A stretch of DNA of 64,000 nt, taken from contig NZ_LMTJ01000003.1 in NCBI RefSeq assembly GCF_001510715.1, forward strand, positions 174,972 to 238,971, read 5' to 3'. The notes under the pieces were generated by a model. That model did not search any database. It was not told the origin of the DNA and saw only the letters and a list, made by a program, of their open reading frames with translations. The stretch comes from Bacillus sp. FJAT-29814 (lineage in GTDB: Bacteria; Bacillota; Bacilli; Bacillales; Cytobacillaceae). The position numbers were made by a program, and so were the translations under genes. Positions 44,397 through 53,439 of this stretch are shown here, one piece after another (position 1 is the first letter of the stretch; every line of letters begins with the position of its first letter).

Positions 44397-45365
44397 ATGT
44401 TTAAAAGATTCACTCCAACTATAAACAGTGAACATGCAGTAGCGGAATTGCAAAAAGTTAGGATTGGCGGAGTCGACTAATGGCTGCTAATTCGTGGGGA
44501 AAGTATAGAAAACCCTATATTATTAATGCTTCACGGCGGTCCGGGCGCGGCTCAGATCGGCTTTAATCGGGAATACCAGCAGGAACTGGAAAAACATTTC
44601 ATAGTCGTAAACTGGGACCAACGAGGTTCAGGCTTGTCCTTTTCAAAATCGATTCCAAAAGAATCGATGAGTGTGAATCAATTTTTAAACGATGCAATTG
44701 AAGTAACTGTATATTTAAAGACAAGGTTTCAAAAAGAGAAAATTTATTTAATTGGGCACTCATGGGGCAGTATTCTGGGGATGCTGGCAATTCATAAACA
44801 TCCGGAGCATTTTTTACATTATTTTGGTGTTTCCCAGGTTGCAAGTATGCGAGATGCTGAAGAATTATCTTATAACCTCATTTTGGAAAAAGCGAAGGAA
44901 AACAACGACCAAAAAGCGATTAACGATTTGACCATGATCGGAAAACCGCCATGGAAGAGCTTAAGGCATGATAAAGTTCATCAAAAATATGTGGATTTGT
45001 TTGGCGGCGGCATTTCACATGATGGGAAACTGGTAAATGTATTTGTTAAGCAACTTTTAAAAAGTAAGGAATACACTTTCTGGGATGTTATTAATCATTT
45101 AAGAGGGCAGCTATTCAGTATGAAAGCAATGCTTGTTGAATTGAGAGATTTAGATATACGGGATGTCATTCACAATGTCGAAGTGCCAGTTACCATCATC
45201 ATGGGTAGACATGATTTAACGGTGCCGCATGCCCCAACACAAGAATTTTTCGACCAATTGCAGGCTCCTAGTAAAGAATGGTTAACCTTTGAAAGTTCGG
45301 CTCATTCGCCGAATTATGAAGAATTGGAGAAGTTCACGCAAATTGTCGTGTCAAAACTATGTTAA
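44397..45365 (+). pseudogene. Alpha/beta hydrolase (proline iminopeptidase-like) interrupted by an in-frame stop
   Basis: From ATG 44397 (after AGAAGAGGA) the frame reads MFKRFTPTINSEHAV and on to RIGGVD. A TAA at 44478-44480 interrupts it, and the same frame then continues WLLIRGESIENPILLMLHGGPG to 45365. The rest is an intact hydrolase: HGGPG oxyanion motif, VVNWDQRGSGLS, nucleophile GHSWGS, acid in GRHDLTVP and His in SSAHSPNYEEL. A CAA to TAA change explains the break. Restarting at the in-frame ATG 44526 would delete the first strands and has no ribosome site. Total length would be 322 codons, usual for the family. Confidence 0.85.
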
Positions 45366-45426
45366 TTTAGTAGATAGATAATTCATTTAAAGAAATTAAC
45401 AAAAATTTAAAAAAGGAATTGACTTT

Positions 45427-45888
45427 ATGATCCAAATAATCGACTTTCAAAACAATCAGGTAGTTAAAGAACTCTTTGACCTTCAAAGGGCTTCATACCT
45501 TGTGGAAGCAAACTTAATCGGCTTTGAAGAGATTCCGCCTTTAAAGGAGAGCTTTGAAGAACTTATGAATTGTGGAGAGTCTTTCCTGGGGTATTTTGAA
45601 GGAGAAGAATTGGCTGGTGCAATTTCATACACAATCAACGGACAAGAGCTCACCATTTGCAGAACGGTGGTTTCCCCAAATCATTTTAGAAAGGGAATTG
45701 CTCAAAAACTATTAAAAGCTGTCGAGGACACACATAACGATATTCCAGTTTTTAAGGTTTCTACCGGCAAAGATAATTACCCTGCGAAAAATTTATATCT
45801 AAAAGATGGCTTTACATTAGTGGAGAACATAGAAGTTGCACCCGATTTCTTTATAAGTACTTTTGAAAAAAGAAAGGTAGATAAGTGA
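45427..45888 (+). CDS. GNAT family N-acetyltransferase
   Basis: A 153-residue acetyltransferase. The acetyl-CoA binding loop is in VVSPNHFRKGIAQKLLKAV (about 80-98); the last strand pair includes KDNYPAKNLYLKDGFTLVE. The acceptor is unknown. ATG 45427 follows AAAGGA. It begins 60 bp after the broken hydrolase and ends at a hairpin shared with a convergent acetyltransferase gene. Confidence 0.88.
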   Translation: MIQIIDFQNNQVVKELFDLQRASYLVEANLIGFEEIPPLKESFEELMNCGESFLGYFEGEELAGAISYTINGQELTICRTVVSPNHFRKGIAQKLLKAVEDTHNDIPVFKVSTGKDNYPAKNLYLKDGFTLVENIEVAPDFFISTFEKRKVDK

Positions 45889-45890
45889 TG

Positions 45891-45925
45891 AACGGGGTGT
45901 CTAAACTGGGCACCCCGTTATCCTT
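45891..45925. terminator. Bidirectional terminator between two acetyltransferase genes
   Basis: AACGGGGTG (45891-45899) pairs with CACCCCGTT (45911-45919) around CTAAACTGGG. The T run on the plus strand is short (TTTTA). Confidence 0.7.
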
Positions 45926-46402
45926 TTATAGCACGGTCTCGAACTCTTGAATCGTTCTTTTATGGTCGTCAGTTGTTTCAGTGTAGCTTCCCCCGGTGAA
46001 TTGTGAGATAGTCCTCCGCCAGAATGCTTTCGCAGGTTCGTTTTTTTCAATTTGCGTAATATGCCATTTTCCCGGGAACATGTTGAAAATTTCAGTTGCA
46101 GCGATTTTTCCATAACCCATTCCGGCATATTTGCGAACGATGAAGAATTCTAGTATGGTGTTCGGTTCTGTTTCTGTGGCGCTTTCAACCAAAGCAAACC
46201 CTATTAGCTCGTTGTCCTTTTTAATAAAAAACGCGTGATGGTTGGGGCGCTCCCAAAAGAGCGTTAAATCGAAGGGTTTGTAAGCTCCGTTTTCCTCCAA
46301 CATGATGGAAGGAATATATTGACTAAATTCATAAATATAAAATTGCATAAGATCATGCAAAGTATACGCCTCTTCTTTTAACACTTTTACTATTCTAATC
46401 AT
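45926..46402 (-). CDS. GNAT family N-acetyltransferase
   Basis: A 158-residue acetyltransferase unlike the convergent neighbour. Motif A is FFIVRKYAGMGYGKIAATEI (about 87-106); KKDNELIGFALVES precedes it, and EKNEPAKAFWRRTI follows. The substrate is unknown. It starts at ATG 46402 after an AGGAGG-like site (minus strand). The lipoprotein gene lies directly upstream in the same direction, 38 bp away, so the two may be cotranscribed. Confidence 0.86.
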   Translation of the reverse strand: MIRIVKVLKEEAYTLHDLMQFYIYEFSQYIPSIMLEENGAYKPFDLTLFWERPNHHAFFIKKDNELIGFALVESATETEPNTILEFFIVRKYAGMGYGKIAATEIFNMFPGKWHITQIEKNEPAKAFWRRTISQFTGGSYTETTDDHKRTIQEFETVL

Positions 46403-46440
46403 GTTTGGCCTCCTAACTTACTTCTCTATTAAAATTTAAG

Positions 46441-46869
46441 CTATTGCGATAAAGCTGGGTGCTCGGTCAGGTAGTTCGTCAATTCCTGCAAGTCCTGCGA
46501 CTCATGTACAACGCCAATATTGTCAAAAACAATGAAGGCCGTTTTTTTCTTAATATGTAGATTGGGATAGATTTTTTTTGCCATATCCCATTCCGGTAAA
46601 CTTAAAATATTTTTTACTGCAGTTGTAATGGTTTGATTTTCCTCAACAGGTGCCCCATCATCCTGAATTCCCACGACCAAAAGTGAATAGGTTTGATCAT
46701 CCTCAGCCAAAAGGTTGGGGTAAGGAAAAGGTTGGTTAGGATCTTTTTCTTGAGTTTTCTGCTGGCTTGCCTCACTTTTAAGTTTTGAATCAGCAGCCTT
46801 TGGTTCACTGTTTTGACAAGCGGTTAATAACAATAAACCTGCCAGAATTGGTGCAATCAATTTTTTCAT
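46441..46869 (-). CDS. Small lipoprotein of unknown function
   Basis: A 142-residue protein with a signal peptide (MKKLIAPILAGLLLLTACQN) whose lipobox LTAC predicts lipid attachment at Cys18. A charged linker (about 22-45) is followed by a compact domain with LLVVGIQDDGAPVEE, LPEWDMAKKIYPNL and KKTAFIVFDNIGVV. No known family is recognised; many Bacillus lipoproteins of this size are cell-surface proteins. ATG 46869 follows GGAAG; the longer frame from 46911 would precede the signal. It is divergent from coaW. Confidence 0.75.
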   Translation of the reverse strand: MKKLIAPILAGLLLLTACQNSEPKAADSKLKSEASQQKTQEKDPNQPFPYPNLLAEDDQTYSLLVVGIQDDGAPVEENQTITTAVKNILSLPEWDMAKKIYPNLHIKKKTAFIVFDNIGVVHESQDLQELTNYLTEHPALSQ

Positions 46870-47027
46870 AGTAATCTTCCTTCTGTTAAAAAATGTCCTT
46901 TCTAAAAACATAGCACATTATGAAAAACAAATACCTTTGTGATTGTGGAGGATTAGTGACAACAAAAGCAGGAAAAATAAAAGATATGTCAAAAAGAACA
47001 ATATACATTTTTGGGGGAGTGATCGAA

Positions 47028-47834
47028 TTGCAACAGGTTAAAGCAGGGATTGACGCTGGTGGGACATTATTAAAAATTGCTTACCAGGAAAACGGTGCTA
47101 AGCACTATAGAAAGTATCCGATCGGTGAAATGGAATCGGCTATTTCATGGTTAAAAATGATGGCGCCGGATTTAGGTGTTGCTTTAACAGGCGGGAAAGC
47201 CCATATCGTCCAGCAAAAATTTTTCCCGGATGGGTTGATGGTGCCGGAGTTTCAGGCTACATGTGAAGGTGCCCGGCTTCTCTTGCTTGAAGAAGGGAAG
47301 AAGCTGGATGCACCGTTTATCATTGTAAATGTCGGGACCGGGACGTCTTGGCATTTGGTTAATGGGGAAAAGTATGAGCGCATTCTTGGCAGCGGAATGG
47401 GCGGAGGTACGTTTATGGGACTTGGAGCATTGTTAACGAATGAAGCCAACTATGAAAAATTCACTGAGCTGGCTGCAAGTGGCCAAAAGGGTAATCTTGA
47501 CCTGCTGGTGAAGGATATTTACGAATCAGATCAAGCGCCGATTAATGGTGACTTAACTGCAGCCAATTTTGCAAAGGGATTATCTGTTAAGCACAGTCCA
47601 GCAGACAGGATGGCCGCTTTGGCCAATATGATTGCAGAAACGATTATGTTATTAACCCTGCAGGCAGCTGCAATCCATAAGGTAAAAGAGGTCGTGTTTA
47701 TCGGAAGTTCGTTAATTGACAATCCTTTGTTAAAGGGTACGCTTAACAATTATATGACGATGCTAAGTTTGGATGCCATCTTTTTAAAAAATGGTGAATA
47801 TTGCGGAGCGCTAGGTGCGTTTCTATCTGTTTGA
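47028..47834 (+). CDS. coaW: Type II pantothenate kinase
   Basis: A 268-residue actin/hexokinase-fold kinase that phosphorylates pantothenate, the first step of coenzyme A synthesis. Phosphate-1 motif GIDAGGTLLKIAYQ begins the protein; VNVGTGTSW and GSGMGGGTFMGLGALL are the phosphate-2 and adenosine regions of PanK-II. The start is TTG 47028, after GGGGGAG; the in-frame ATG 46920 adds 36 residues with no homology. PanK-II is the feedback-resistant type found in staphylococci and some Bacillaceae. selB starts about 72 bp downstream. Confidence 0.9.
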   Translation: MQQVKAGIDAGGTLLKIAYQENGAKHYRKYPIGEMESAISWLKMMAPDLGVALTGGKAHIVQQKFFPDGLMVPEFQATCEGARLLLLEEGKKLDAPFIIVNVGTGTSWHLVNGEKYERILGSGMGGGTFMGLGALLTNEANYEKFTELAASGQKGNLDLLVKDIYESDQAPINGDLTAANFAKGLSVKHSPADRMAALANMIAETIMLLTLQAAAIHKVKEVVFIGSSLIDNPLLKGTLNNYMTMLSLDAIFLKNGEYCGALGAFLSV

Positions 47835-47905
47835 AAAATGTTCCCTTGAACATTCAAGCCAATAAAGCTACAGTAGAGGAGAAGACGTTAAAGAAGGTGG
47901 CAAGC

Positions 47906-49792
47906 TTGGAAAAAAGATATTTTACAATTGGAATGGCCGGTCATATCGACCACGGGAAAACCTCGCTTACAAAAGCATTAACCAATATCGATACCGACCG
48001 TTTAAAAGAAGAAAAGGAACGGCAGATTTCGATTGAACTCGGATTTGCTCCTTTATATGAAGATGATGAAATCCAAATTTCCGTTATTGATGTTCCTGGA
48101 CACGAGCGGTTTATTCGCCAGATGATTGCCGGTGTCGCCGGAATTGACCTAGTGGTGCTCGTGGTTGCTGCTGATGAGGGAGTAATGCCGCAGACCAGGG
48201 AACACTTGGATATTTTAAAATTTCTGGGAGTCAAAAATGGGATTGTCGCCATTACCAAAATAGACCGGGTTGACGAAGATTTTATTGAATTGGTGAAGGA
48301 TGATATTTTGGGAGAGCTAACCGGAACGGTGTTCGAGGAAGCGCCATTTGTCCTCGTAGACAGCCTTTCCAAAAAAGGCATCGACGAAATAAAGGAGCTT
48401 ATTATAAAAAAACTGAAGGAACAAGAGATGCGCGATGCCAAAGGGGCATTCCGGCTGCCAATCGACCAGGTGTTTACTGTGAAAGGGCAGGGAACCGTGG
48501 TTCGTGGTACCGTTTATGAAGGTACCGTGGAAGAAGGACAGGCATTAAAAATCATGCCGAGGGGGCTGGAAGTTCGGGCCCGTCAAATTCAGGTCCACCA
48601 CAAGCAATCGAAAATAGCGTATGCGGGCCAGCGGGCGGCGATCAACCTTTCGGGAGTTTCCAAGGAGGACCTCGAACGCGGTGATGTCCTCGTTTCTTCC
48701 GAACATTTTATTGTGTCCAAAGTCATCGACGTTGCGATCACAGTTGTAGAAGAACTCGAGCATTTAATCAAGCAGCGTATGCCAATCAAATTACATATCG
48801 GGACAGCCGAGGTCATGGGGCGCATCGTTTTCTTTGACCGCAACGAAGTGAAAGAGGAGATTGGGGAAATTCTTTGTCAGCTGAGGCTTGAAGAGGAAAT
48901 TCTGACAAAACGGGGCGACCGCTTCATTTTGCGCCGGCCAAGCCCAACCGAAACCATTGGTGGCGGCTGGGTTATTGATCCAAGAGGCAATAAATACCGC
49001 TTTGGCGACGAAACCATTGGCGAATTAGAAAAGAAAAAAGTCGGTTCGCCAAAGGAACGGATCACGGCGGCATTGCTCGAGGCAAAAAGTCTGCCTTTGA
49101 CGGAATTAATCAAACGGACTGCGCTTGATGATGAAACCCTTGCAGAACACCTTGAAAACGAGGATGATTTTGTTTTATACAATGGTAGAGAATATACCCT
49201 GAAACAATTAATTGACGCGATTGAGGAAGATATCTATGACCGTCTACGGGATTTCCATAACCAACATTCGATGAAATCGGGCGTCAATAAAGCCGAACTG
49301 ATTCAGACCATGCAAAAGAGATTTCCAAAGGCACTGCTTGAGTTTGTGGTCGAAAACGGCATAACAAACGAAGTCTTTCAGCGAAAAGGACAGTTTGTCT
49401 CGTTGGCGACATTTATGCCGCATGTACCGAAAAGCTGGGCAAAGCGGACAGAAAATCTGCTAGAGGAAATGAAGAAGGATGGCTTAAAGGTTCGCTACTT
49501 GAAAGACTATTTCTCTGCGGCCGGTATCCCTGCTAATCTTGAACATGATCTTCGGCGGTTTTTGGAAGACCAGGGGTTCATCATGATGCTGGATGAACAG
49601 TATGCCTATCATGGAGAAGTCTTTAACGGAGCAGTAGAGAAACTTCGCAGTAGGACTGGTGCCGAATTTGAGGTTGGCGATGCGAAGGAGATTCTCGACC
49701 TTTCGCGTAAATACATGATTCCTTTCCTTGAAAGATTGGACGCCAACGGCTTTACAAAACGTGTGGAAAACAAGCGTGTCTGGAAAGGCTAA
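47906..49792 (+). CDS. selB: Selenocysteine-specific translation elongation factor
   Basis: A 628-residue GTPase that brings selenocysteyl-tRNA to the ribosome at UGA codons with a SECIS element. G1 is GHIDHGKTS (12-20), G3 DVPGHE, G4 TKID. Domains II and III follow (GQGTVVRGTVYEG, GQRAAINLSG). The C-terminal half (about 380-628) is winged-helix and binds SECIS RNA, which distinguishes SelB from EF-Tu. The start is TTG 47906 five bases after AAGGTGG. No selA, selD, tRNA-Sec or recognisable selenoprotein is in the window, so it is locally an orphan. Confidence 0.93.
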   Translation: MEKRYFTIGMAGHIDHGKTSLTKALTNIDTDRLKEEKERQISIELGFAPLYEDDEIQISVIDVPGHERFIRQMIAGVAGIDLVVLVVAADEGVMPQTREHLDILKFLGVKNGIVAITKIDRVDEDFIELVKDDILGELTGTVFEEAPFVLVDSLSKKGIDEIKELIIKKLKEQEMRDAKGAFRLPIDQVFTVKGQGTVVRGTVYEGTVEEGQALKIMPRGLEVRARQIQVHHKQSKIAYAGQRAAINLSGVSKEDLERGDVLVSSEHFIVSKVIDVAITVVEELEHLIKQRMPIKLHIGTAEVMGRIVFFDRNEVKEEIGEILCQLRLEEEILTKRGDRFILRRPSPTETIGGGWVIDPRGNKYRFGDETIGELEKKKVGSPKERITAALLEAKSLPLTELIKRTALDDETLAEHLENEDDFVLYNGREYTLKQLIDAIEEDIYDRLRDFHNQHSMKSGVNKAELIQTMQKRFPKALLEFVVENGITNEVFQRKGQFVSLATFMPHVPKSWAKRTENLLEEMKKDGLKVRYLKDYFSAAGIPANLEHDLRRFLEDQGFIMMLDEQYAYHGEVFNGAVEKLRSRTGAEFEVGDAKEILDLSRKYMIPFLERLDANGFTKRVENKRVWKG

Positions 49793-49795
49793 CAC

Positions 49796-49836
49796 AAAAA
49801 GCCTCTATCCCAATACCTAATGGGATAGAGGCTTTT
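49796..49836 (+). terminator. Strong bidirectional terminator after selB
   Basis: AAAAAGCCTCTATCCCA and TGGGATAGAGGCTTTTT form a perfect 17-bp stem around an 8-base loop. A runs on one side and T runs on the other make it work on both strands. Confidence 0.96.
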
Positions 49837-49840
49837 TCCA

Positions 49841-51442
49841 TTATGATAAAAACTCTGCCGGATTCAACCCGAGCTCACGGCAAATGTCAGCAACAGTTTG
49901 TTTTTCATAATTGTCAAAGTTGCCGTCTGCATAGCCGATGGCGATGCAATATCTTGCAACAAGGCGGGCGATTTCCGGTTTAGTTCTGATTCTTCCCAGC
50001 GCCCGGTATGCTTCTGCTGTCCCAAGCATCCGATCCATTTCAATTCGCGACACAAAGTAATTGAATCTCTGAATTACCTTATTGGTATCGAATACCCGCA
50101 ACTCATCACTTTGATGGACGAATTCAAGCAGTTTTTGCCGTTCGGATGCATCCAGATAGCCGTCAGCCATCGCCACCAGGGCGCAGCCTGCTACGACAGC
50201 ATCAAGGACATCCTGGCTCTTGTAACGAGAAAATAGCTCCTGGGCCCGCCGTTTTTGATTGTTGGCCCACTCGGCATAATCGGTTTGGGAAGGTGACCAA
50301 CTGCTGCCACAGTTGTTGCAGGTAAGTTTTAATTGGTTTTGACCGATAAATCCGCCAAGCAAGCCAATTGGGCCGAGTATTAATCCGCCAACGGCAGCTT
50401 TGCCTAAGCCAAACCCTTTTTTGCCGGTCCTGACATTAGTAGAATGACAGCGTGGACATATTATATCGTCACCACCATAAGTTTGCCTGGAGCCTGCTGC
50501 AGGTGAATACGTCTGTGATGGATAGCCATAAGCTGGCTGCCGGTTGGATGATTCGGGCTCAAGATGAATCGGCTGCTGGTTAAAAGTCTGATTGGCCTGG
50601 CTTTGACGATAGGGGTCATAATTGGTTTGACTTTGTCTGTATGGGTCATAATTTTGCTGATTTTGATGGTTCTGATTAAATCCTGTTTGATTCTGCCGGT
50701 TAAAATCAAAATTCCCCTGGTTGTGGCTGCTCGGATGAAACTGGCCCTGATTCTGTCCCGCCGGAATATAGTTCCCCTGACTTTGCTGAACAGGACTGGT
50801 TTGATTTGCCCCATAACCGGGTTGTTGATACGAATTAGGCTGCTGAGTCTGCGGACTAGGTGCAGGATCATCAACGGTTACGCCAAAGTTCTGGCATAAC
50901 GCGGCAAGTCCGCCTTGAAAGCCGCTGGCAATCGCATTAAATTTCCACTCTCCGTTATGGCGGTATAGTTCCGCTGCTACAATGGCCGTTTCAATCGTAA
51001 AATCCCGGCCCAAATTAAACCGTAGCAGTTCTTCATTATTTTGTTCATTAAAAATACGAACATAGGAATCGGAAATTTGTCCAAAATTTTGCCGCTTTAC
51101 TTGGGCATCGTGAATCGTGATTGTAAAGGCAATCTTATGGATATGGGCGGGAACGGTTTTTAAATCAATTCGAATTTGCTCATCATCCCGGACGCCAGAC
51201 CCGACTCGATTATCGCCACTGTAGACAATGGAGCCGTTTCCGCCTGTAGGATTGTTATAAAAAACAAAATCCAGATCCGATTGAACTTTCCCGTTTTGCC
51301 CCAATAAAAATGCCGACGCATCCAAATCAAAGTTGGCGCCGACCTGGTTGATTGTCCAGCCCAGCCCGACCACGACATTCTGCAGCCCTGGATGGGACTT
51401 TGTCAAATCTACCTTTTGCCCTTTACTAAGTGTTACTCCCAC
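49841..51442 (-). CDS. TerD / zinc-ribbon / TerB fusion with Gln/Asn-rich linker
   Basis: A 533-residue protein of three parts. Residues 1-190 are a TerD domain (MGVTLSKGQKVDLTKS, DLDASAFLL, GDNRVGSG, Ca2+-binding Asp/Asn pattern). Residues about 195-325 are disordered, rich in Gln, Asn, Tyr and Pro, with repeated NYDPYRQSQ (264-281). A four-cysteine ribbon follows (C329, C332, C375, C378) around a glycine-rich stretch. Residues about 400-533 are a TerB-like helical domain (VAMADGYLDASERQKLL). Ter proteins act in envelope and toxic-anion stress. GTG 51442 follows AGGAGTGAGGGT. No other ter gene is adjacent. Confidence 0.88.
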   Translation of the reverse strand: MGVTLSKGQKVDLTKSHPGLQNVVVGLGWTINQVGANFDLDASAFLLGQNGKVQSDLDFVFYNNPTGGNGSIVYSGDNRVGSGVRDDEQIRIDLKTVPAHIHKIAFTITIHDAQVKRQNFGQISDSYVRIFNEQNNEELLRFNLGRDFTIETAIVAAELYRHNGEWKFNAIASGFQGGLAALCQNFGVTVDDPAPSPQTQQPNSYQQPGYGANQTSPVQQSQGNYIPAGQNQGQFHPSSHNQGNFDFNRQNQTGFNQNHQNQQNYDPYRQSQTNYDPYRQSQANQTFNQQPIHLEPESSNRQPAYGYPSQTYSPAAGSRQTYGGDDIICPRCHSTNVRTGKKGFGLGKAAVGGLILGPIGLLGGFIGQNQLKLTCNNCGSSWSPSQTDYAEWANNQKRRAQELFSRYKSQDVLDAVVAGCALVAMADGYLDASERQKLLEFVHQSDELRVFDTNKVIQRFNYFVSRIEMDRMLGTAEAYRALGRIRTKPEIARLVARYCIAIGYADGNFDNYEKQTVADICRELGLNPAEFLS

Positions 51443-51599
51443 ACACCCTCACTCCTATCATTTTCTACTTCCTATTATAAACCGATTTTGAGGAAATTTT
51501 TAATAAGATTCATTAGCTTAGTTCTACGGATAAAATGTAGGAAAGTTTCACTACTATGAAAAAATTAGTAAAAAATATTTCGAGAATTTTAAGAACAGT

Positions 51600-51628
51600 T
51601 TGAATAAAGGGTAAAACTATTCTATAAT
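51600..51628 (+). promoter_or_regulatory. Promoter of the dpp-ykf operon
   Basis: TTGAAT (51600-51605), 17 bp, TATAAT (51623-51628). About 40 bp to the dppA start. A loose CodY-box-like stretch (TATTTCGAGAATTTT) lies around 51570-51590, which would fit the CodY control of dpp in B. subtilis, but it matches only about 9 of 15 positions. Confidence 0.6.
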
Positions 51629-51668
51629 AGTTAGAAAATAGAAATCTAGTAAAAGAAAGGGGAAGCCA

Positions 51669-52493
51669 ATGAAGTTATATGTTTCCGTTGACATGGAAGG
51701 AATCACCGGGCTGGTGGACCACACCCATGTCGATTCTGACAAGCACAATTATGAGCGCAGCCGAATAATTATGACAGACGAGGCTAATCACGTCATCACC
51801 TCCGCCTTTGAATATGGCGCAAAGGAGGTAGTGGTCAATGACAGTCACTCCAAAATGAATAATTTATTAATTGAAAGACTGCATCCCGAAACGCAGTTGA
51901 TTACTGGCGATGTTAAACCATTTTCAATGGTACAAGGTTTGGATGGAACCTTTGATGGTGCCATTTTTACTGGATATCACGCAAGGGCCGCGCAAAAAGG
52001 CGTCATGACGCATTCGATGATTTTTGGAGTCCGGAATATGTACATAAACGACGTGGCTGTAGGGGAACTAGGGTTCAATGCCTATGTTGCCGGATATTAC
52101 GATGTACCAGTGATTATGGTTGCCGGAGATGACGGTGCATCCCTCGAAGCACAGCAGCTTATTCCGAACATCACAACCGCTGTGGTCAAGGAAGCGATTT
52201 CCCGTTCCGCTGCCAAATCATTGACACCAGCCAAAGCAGGGCAGCTTCTAAGAGAAAAAACAGCCTTGGCGATTCAAAATAGCGACAAAGTGAAACCGCT
52301 AACACCGCCGGACAGGCCGCTCTTAGGAATTGAATTTACCAACTATGGCGAGGCCGAGTGGGCAAATTTAATGCCCGGTACCGAAATTGTTCCCGGAACA
52401 ACAATCGTCCGCTTTCAAGCAAAGGATATTTTGGAGGCATACCAAGCGATGCTGGTTATGACCGAATTAGCGATGAGGACAACATTCTGTTAG
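51669..52493 (+). CDS. dppA: D-aminopeptidase (M55 family)
   Basis: A 274-residue zinc peptidase removing N-terminal D-amino acids from peptides. The motif VSVDMEGITG begins the active site and contains metal-binding residues; VVNDSHSKMNN, GYHAR and FGFN-type GELGFNAYVAG segments are also conserved in DppA. In B. subtilis DppA forms a self-compartmentalised decamer. ATG 51669 follows AAAGGGG. It is the first gene of the dpp-ykf operon, whose order here matches B. subtilis closely. Confidence 0.94.
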   Translation: MKLYVSVDMEGITGLVDHTHVDSDKHNYERSRIIMTDEANHVITSAFEYGAKEVVVNDSHSKMNNLLIERLHPETQLITGDVKPFSMVQGLDGTFDGAIFTGYHARAAQKGVMTHSMIFGVRNMYINDVAVGELGFNAYVAGYYDVPVIMVAGDDGASLEAQQLIPNITTAVVKEAISRSAAKSLTPAKAGQLLREKTALAIQNSDKVKPLTPPDRPLLGIEFTNYGEAEWANLMPGTEIVPGTTIVRFQAKDILEAYQAMLVMTELAMRTTFC

Positions 52494-52506
52494 GACGTGG
52501 TGATAC

Positions 52507-53439
52507 GTGAATACATATTTTATTAAACGTTTTGTTGCCATGATTATTACATTATGGCTGATCGTCACCGGGACCTTCTTTTTGATGCACTCGGTACCGG
52601 GGTCTCCGTTTAACGAGGAACGGACAACTAACGCAGCGATTCAAAAAAACCTTGAATCCTACTATCAGCTTGATAAGCCGTTATTGGTACAATACGGAAA
52701 TTACCTGAAGGCATTGGTCCAGTTCGATTTGGGACCTTCCATTAAAAAGTCATCACAAACAGTAAACGACATGCTCGGAAGGGGGTTTCCGGTTTCGTTT
52801 GAGCTCGGACTATATACATTGCTTCTAGCCATCGTTTCCGGAATTACGCTTGGTGTATTTGCTGCATTGCGACATAACGGGCTGATTGATTATTTGGCGA
52901 TGAGTATTGCGGTTCTCGGCATATCGGTTCCAAACTTTGTTATGGCAACATTGTTAATCCAACAACTGGCCGTAAACATTCCCATTTTTCCGGTCGCGAC
53001 TTGGTCTAGTCCCATGCATATGGTATTGCCAATCTTAGCCTTGGCAACTGGTCCGATGGCGATTATTGCCCGCTTGACCCGGACAAGCATGCTCGAAGTA
53101 TTAACGCAAGATTATATTCGAACGGCTAAAGCTAAAGGTTTGTCACCAGTGAAAATTGTTTTCAAACACGCGCTCCGAAATGCGCTGCTTCCAGTTGTAA
53201 CCGTTCTTGGCTCCCTTGCAGCCAGTATTTTGACCGGGACATTTGTTATTGAAAAAATCTTCGCCATCCCGGGTATGGGAAAATATTTCGTTGATAGCAT
53301 CAATAACCGCGATTACCCCGTTATCATGGGGACAACCGTTTTCTATAGCGCCATTCTCATTCTTATGCTGTTTTTGGTGGATTTAGCCTATGGAATTTTG
53401 GACCCTCGGATTAAACTGCACAAAAAGGAGGCGAAATAA
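52507..53439 (+). CDS. dppB: Dipeptide/oligopeptide ABC transporter permease
   Basis: A 310-residue membrane permease of the DppB/OppB type with six hydrophobic segments. The first helix (FVAMIITLWLIVTGTFFLMH) leads to the family sequence PGSPF. The EAA loop for ATPase contact reads IRTAKAKGLSPVKIVFKHAL, and the end DPRIKLHKK is typical. GTG 52507 follows a GGTG site. It pairs with DppC to form the channel for murein peptides or dipeptides. Confidence 0.93.
   Translation: MNTYFIKRFVAMIITLWLIVTGTFFLMHSVPGSPFNEERTTNAAIQKNLESYYQLDKPLLVQYGNYLKALVQFDLGPSIKKSSQTVNDMLGRGFPVSFELGLYTLLLAIVSGITLGVFAALRHNGLIDYLAMSIAVLGISVPNFVMATLLIQQLAVNIPIFPVATWSSPMHMVLPILALATGPMAIIARLTRTSMLEVLTQDYIRTAKAKGLSPVKIVFKHALRNALLPVVTVLGSLAASILTGTFVIEKIFAIPGMGKYFVDSINNRDYPVIMGTTVFYSAILILMLFLVDLAYGILDPRIKLHKKEAK

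Noticed and set aside
44397-44527. Stop-codon read-through or recoding in the broken hydrolase
   Set aside because: The codon is TAA, not a recoding TGA, and there is no stimulating structure evident; a nonsense mutation is simpler.
47906-49840. tRNA-Sec or SECIS element near selB
   Set aside because: I looked at the flanks for a long-variable-arm tRNA and for hairpins following a TGA; none was convincing.
51570-51590. CodY box before dppA as a firm feature
   Set aside because: Only about 9 of 15 positions match; kept only as a remark under the promoter.
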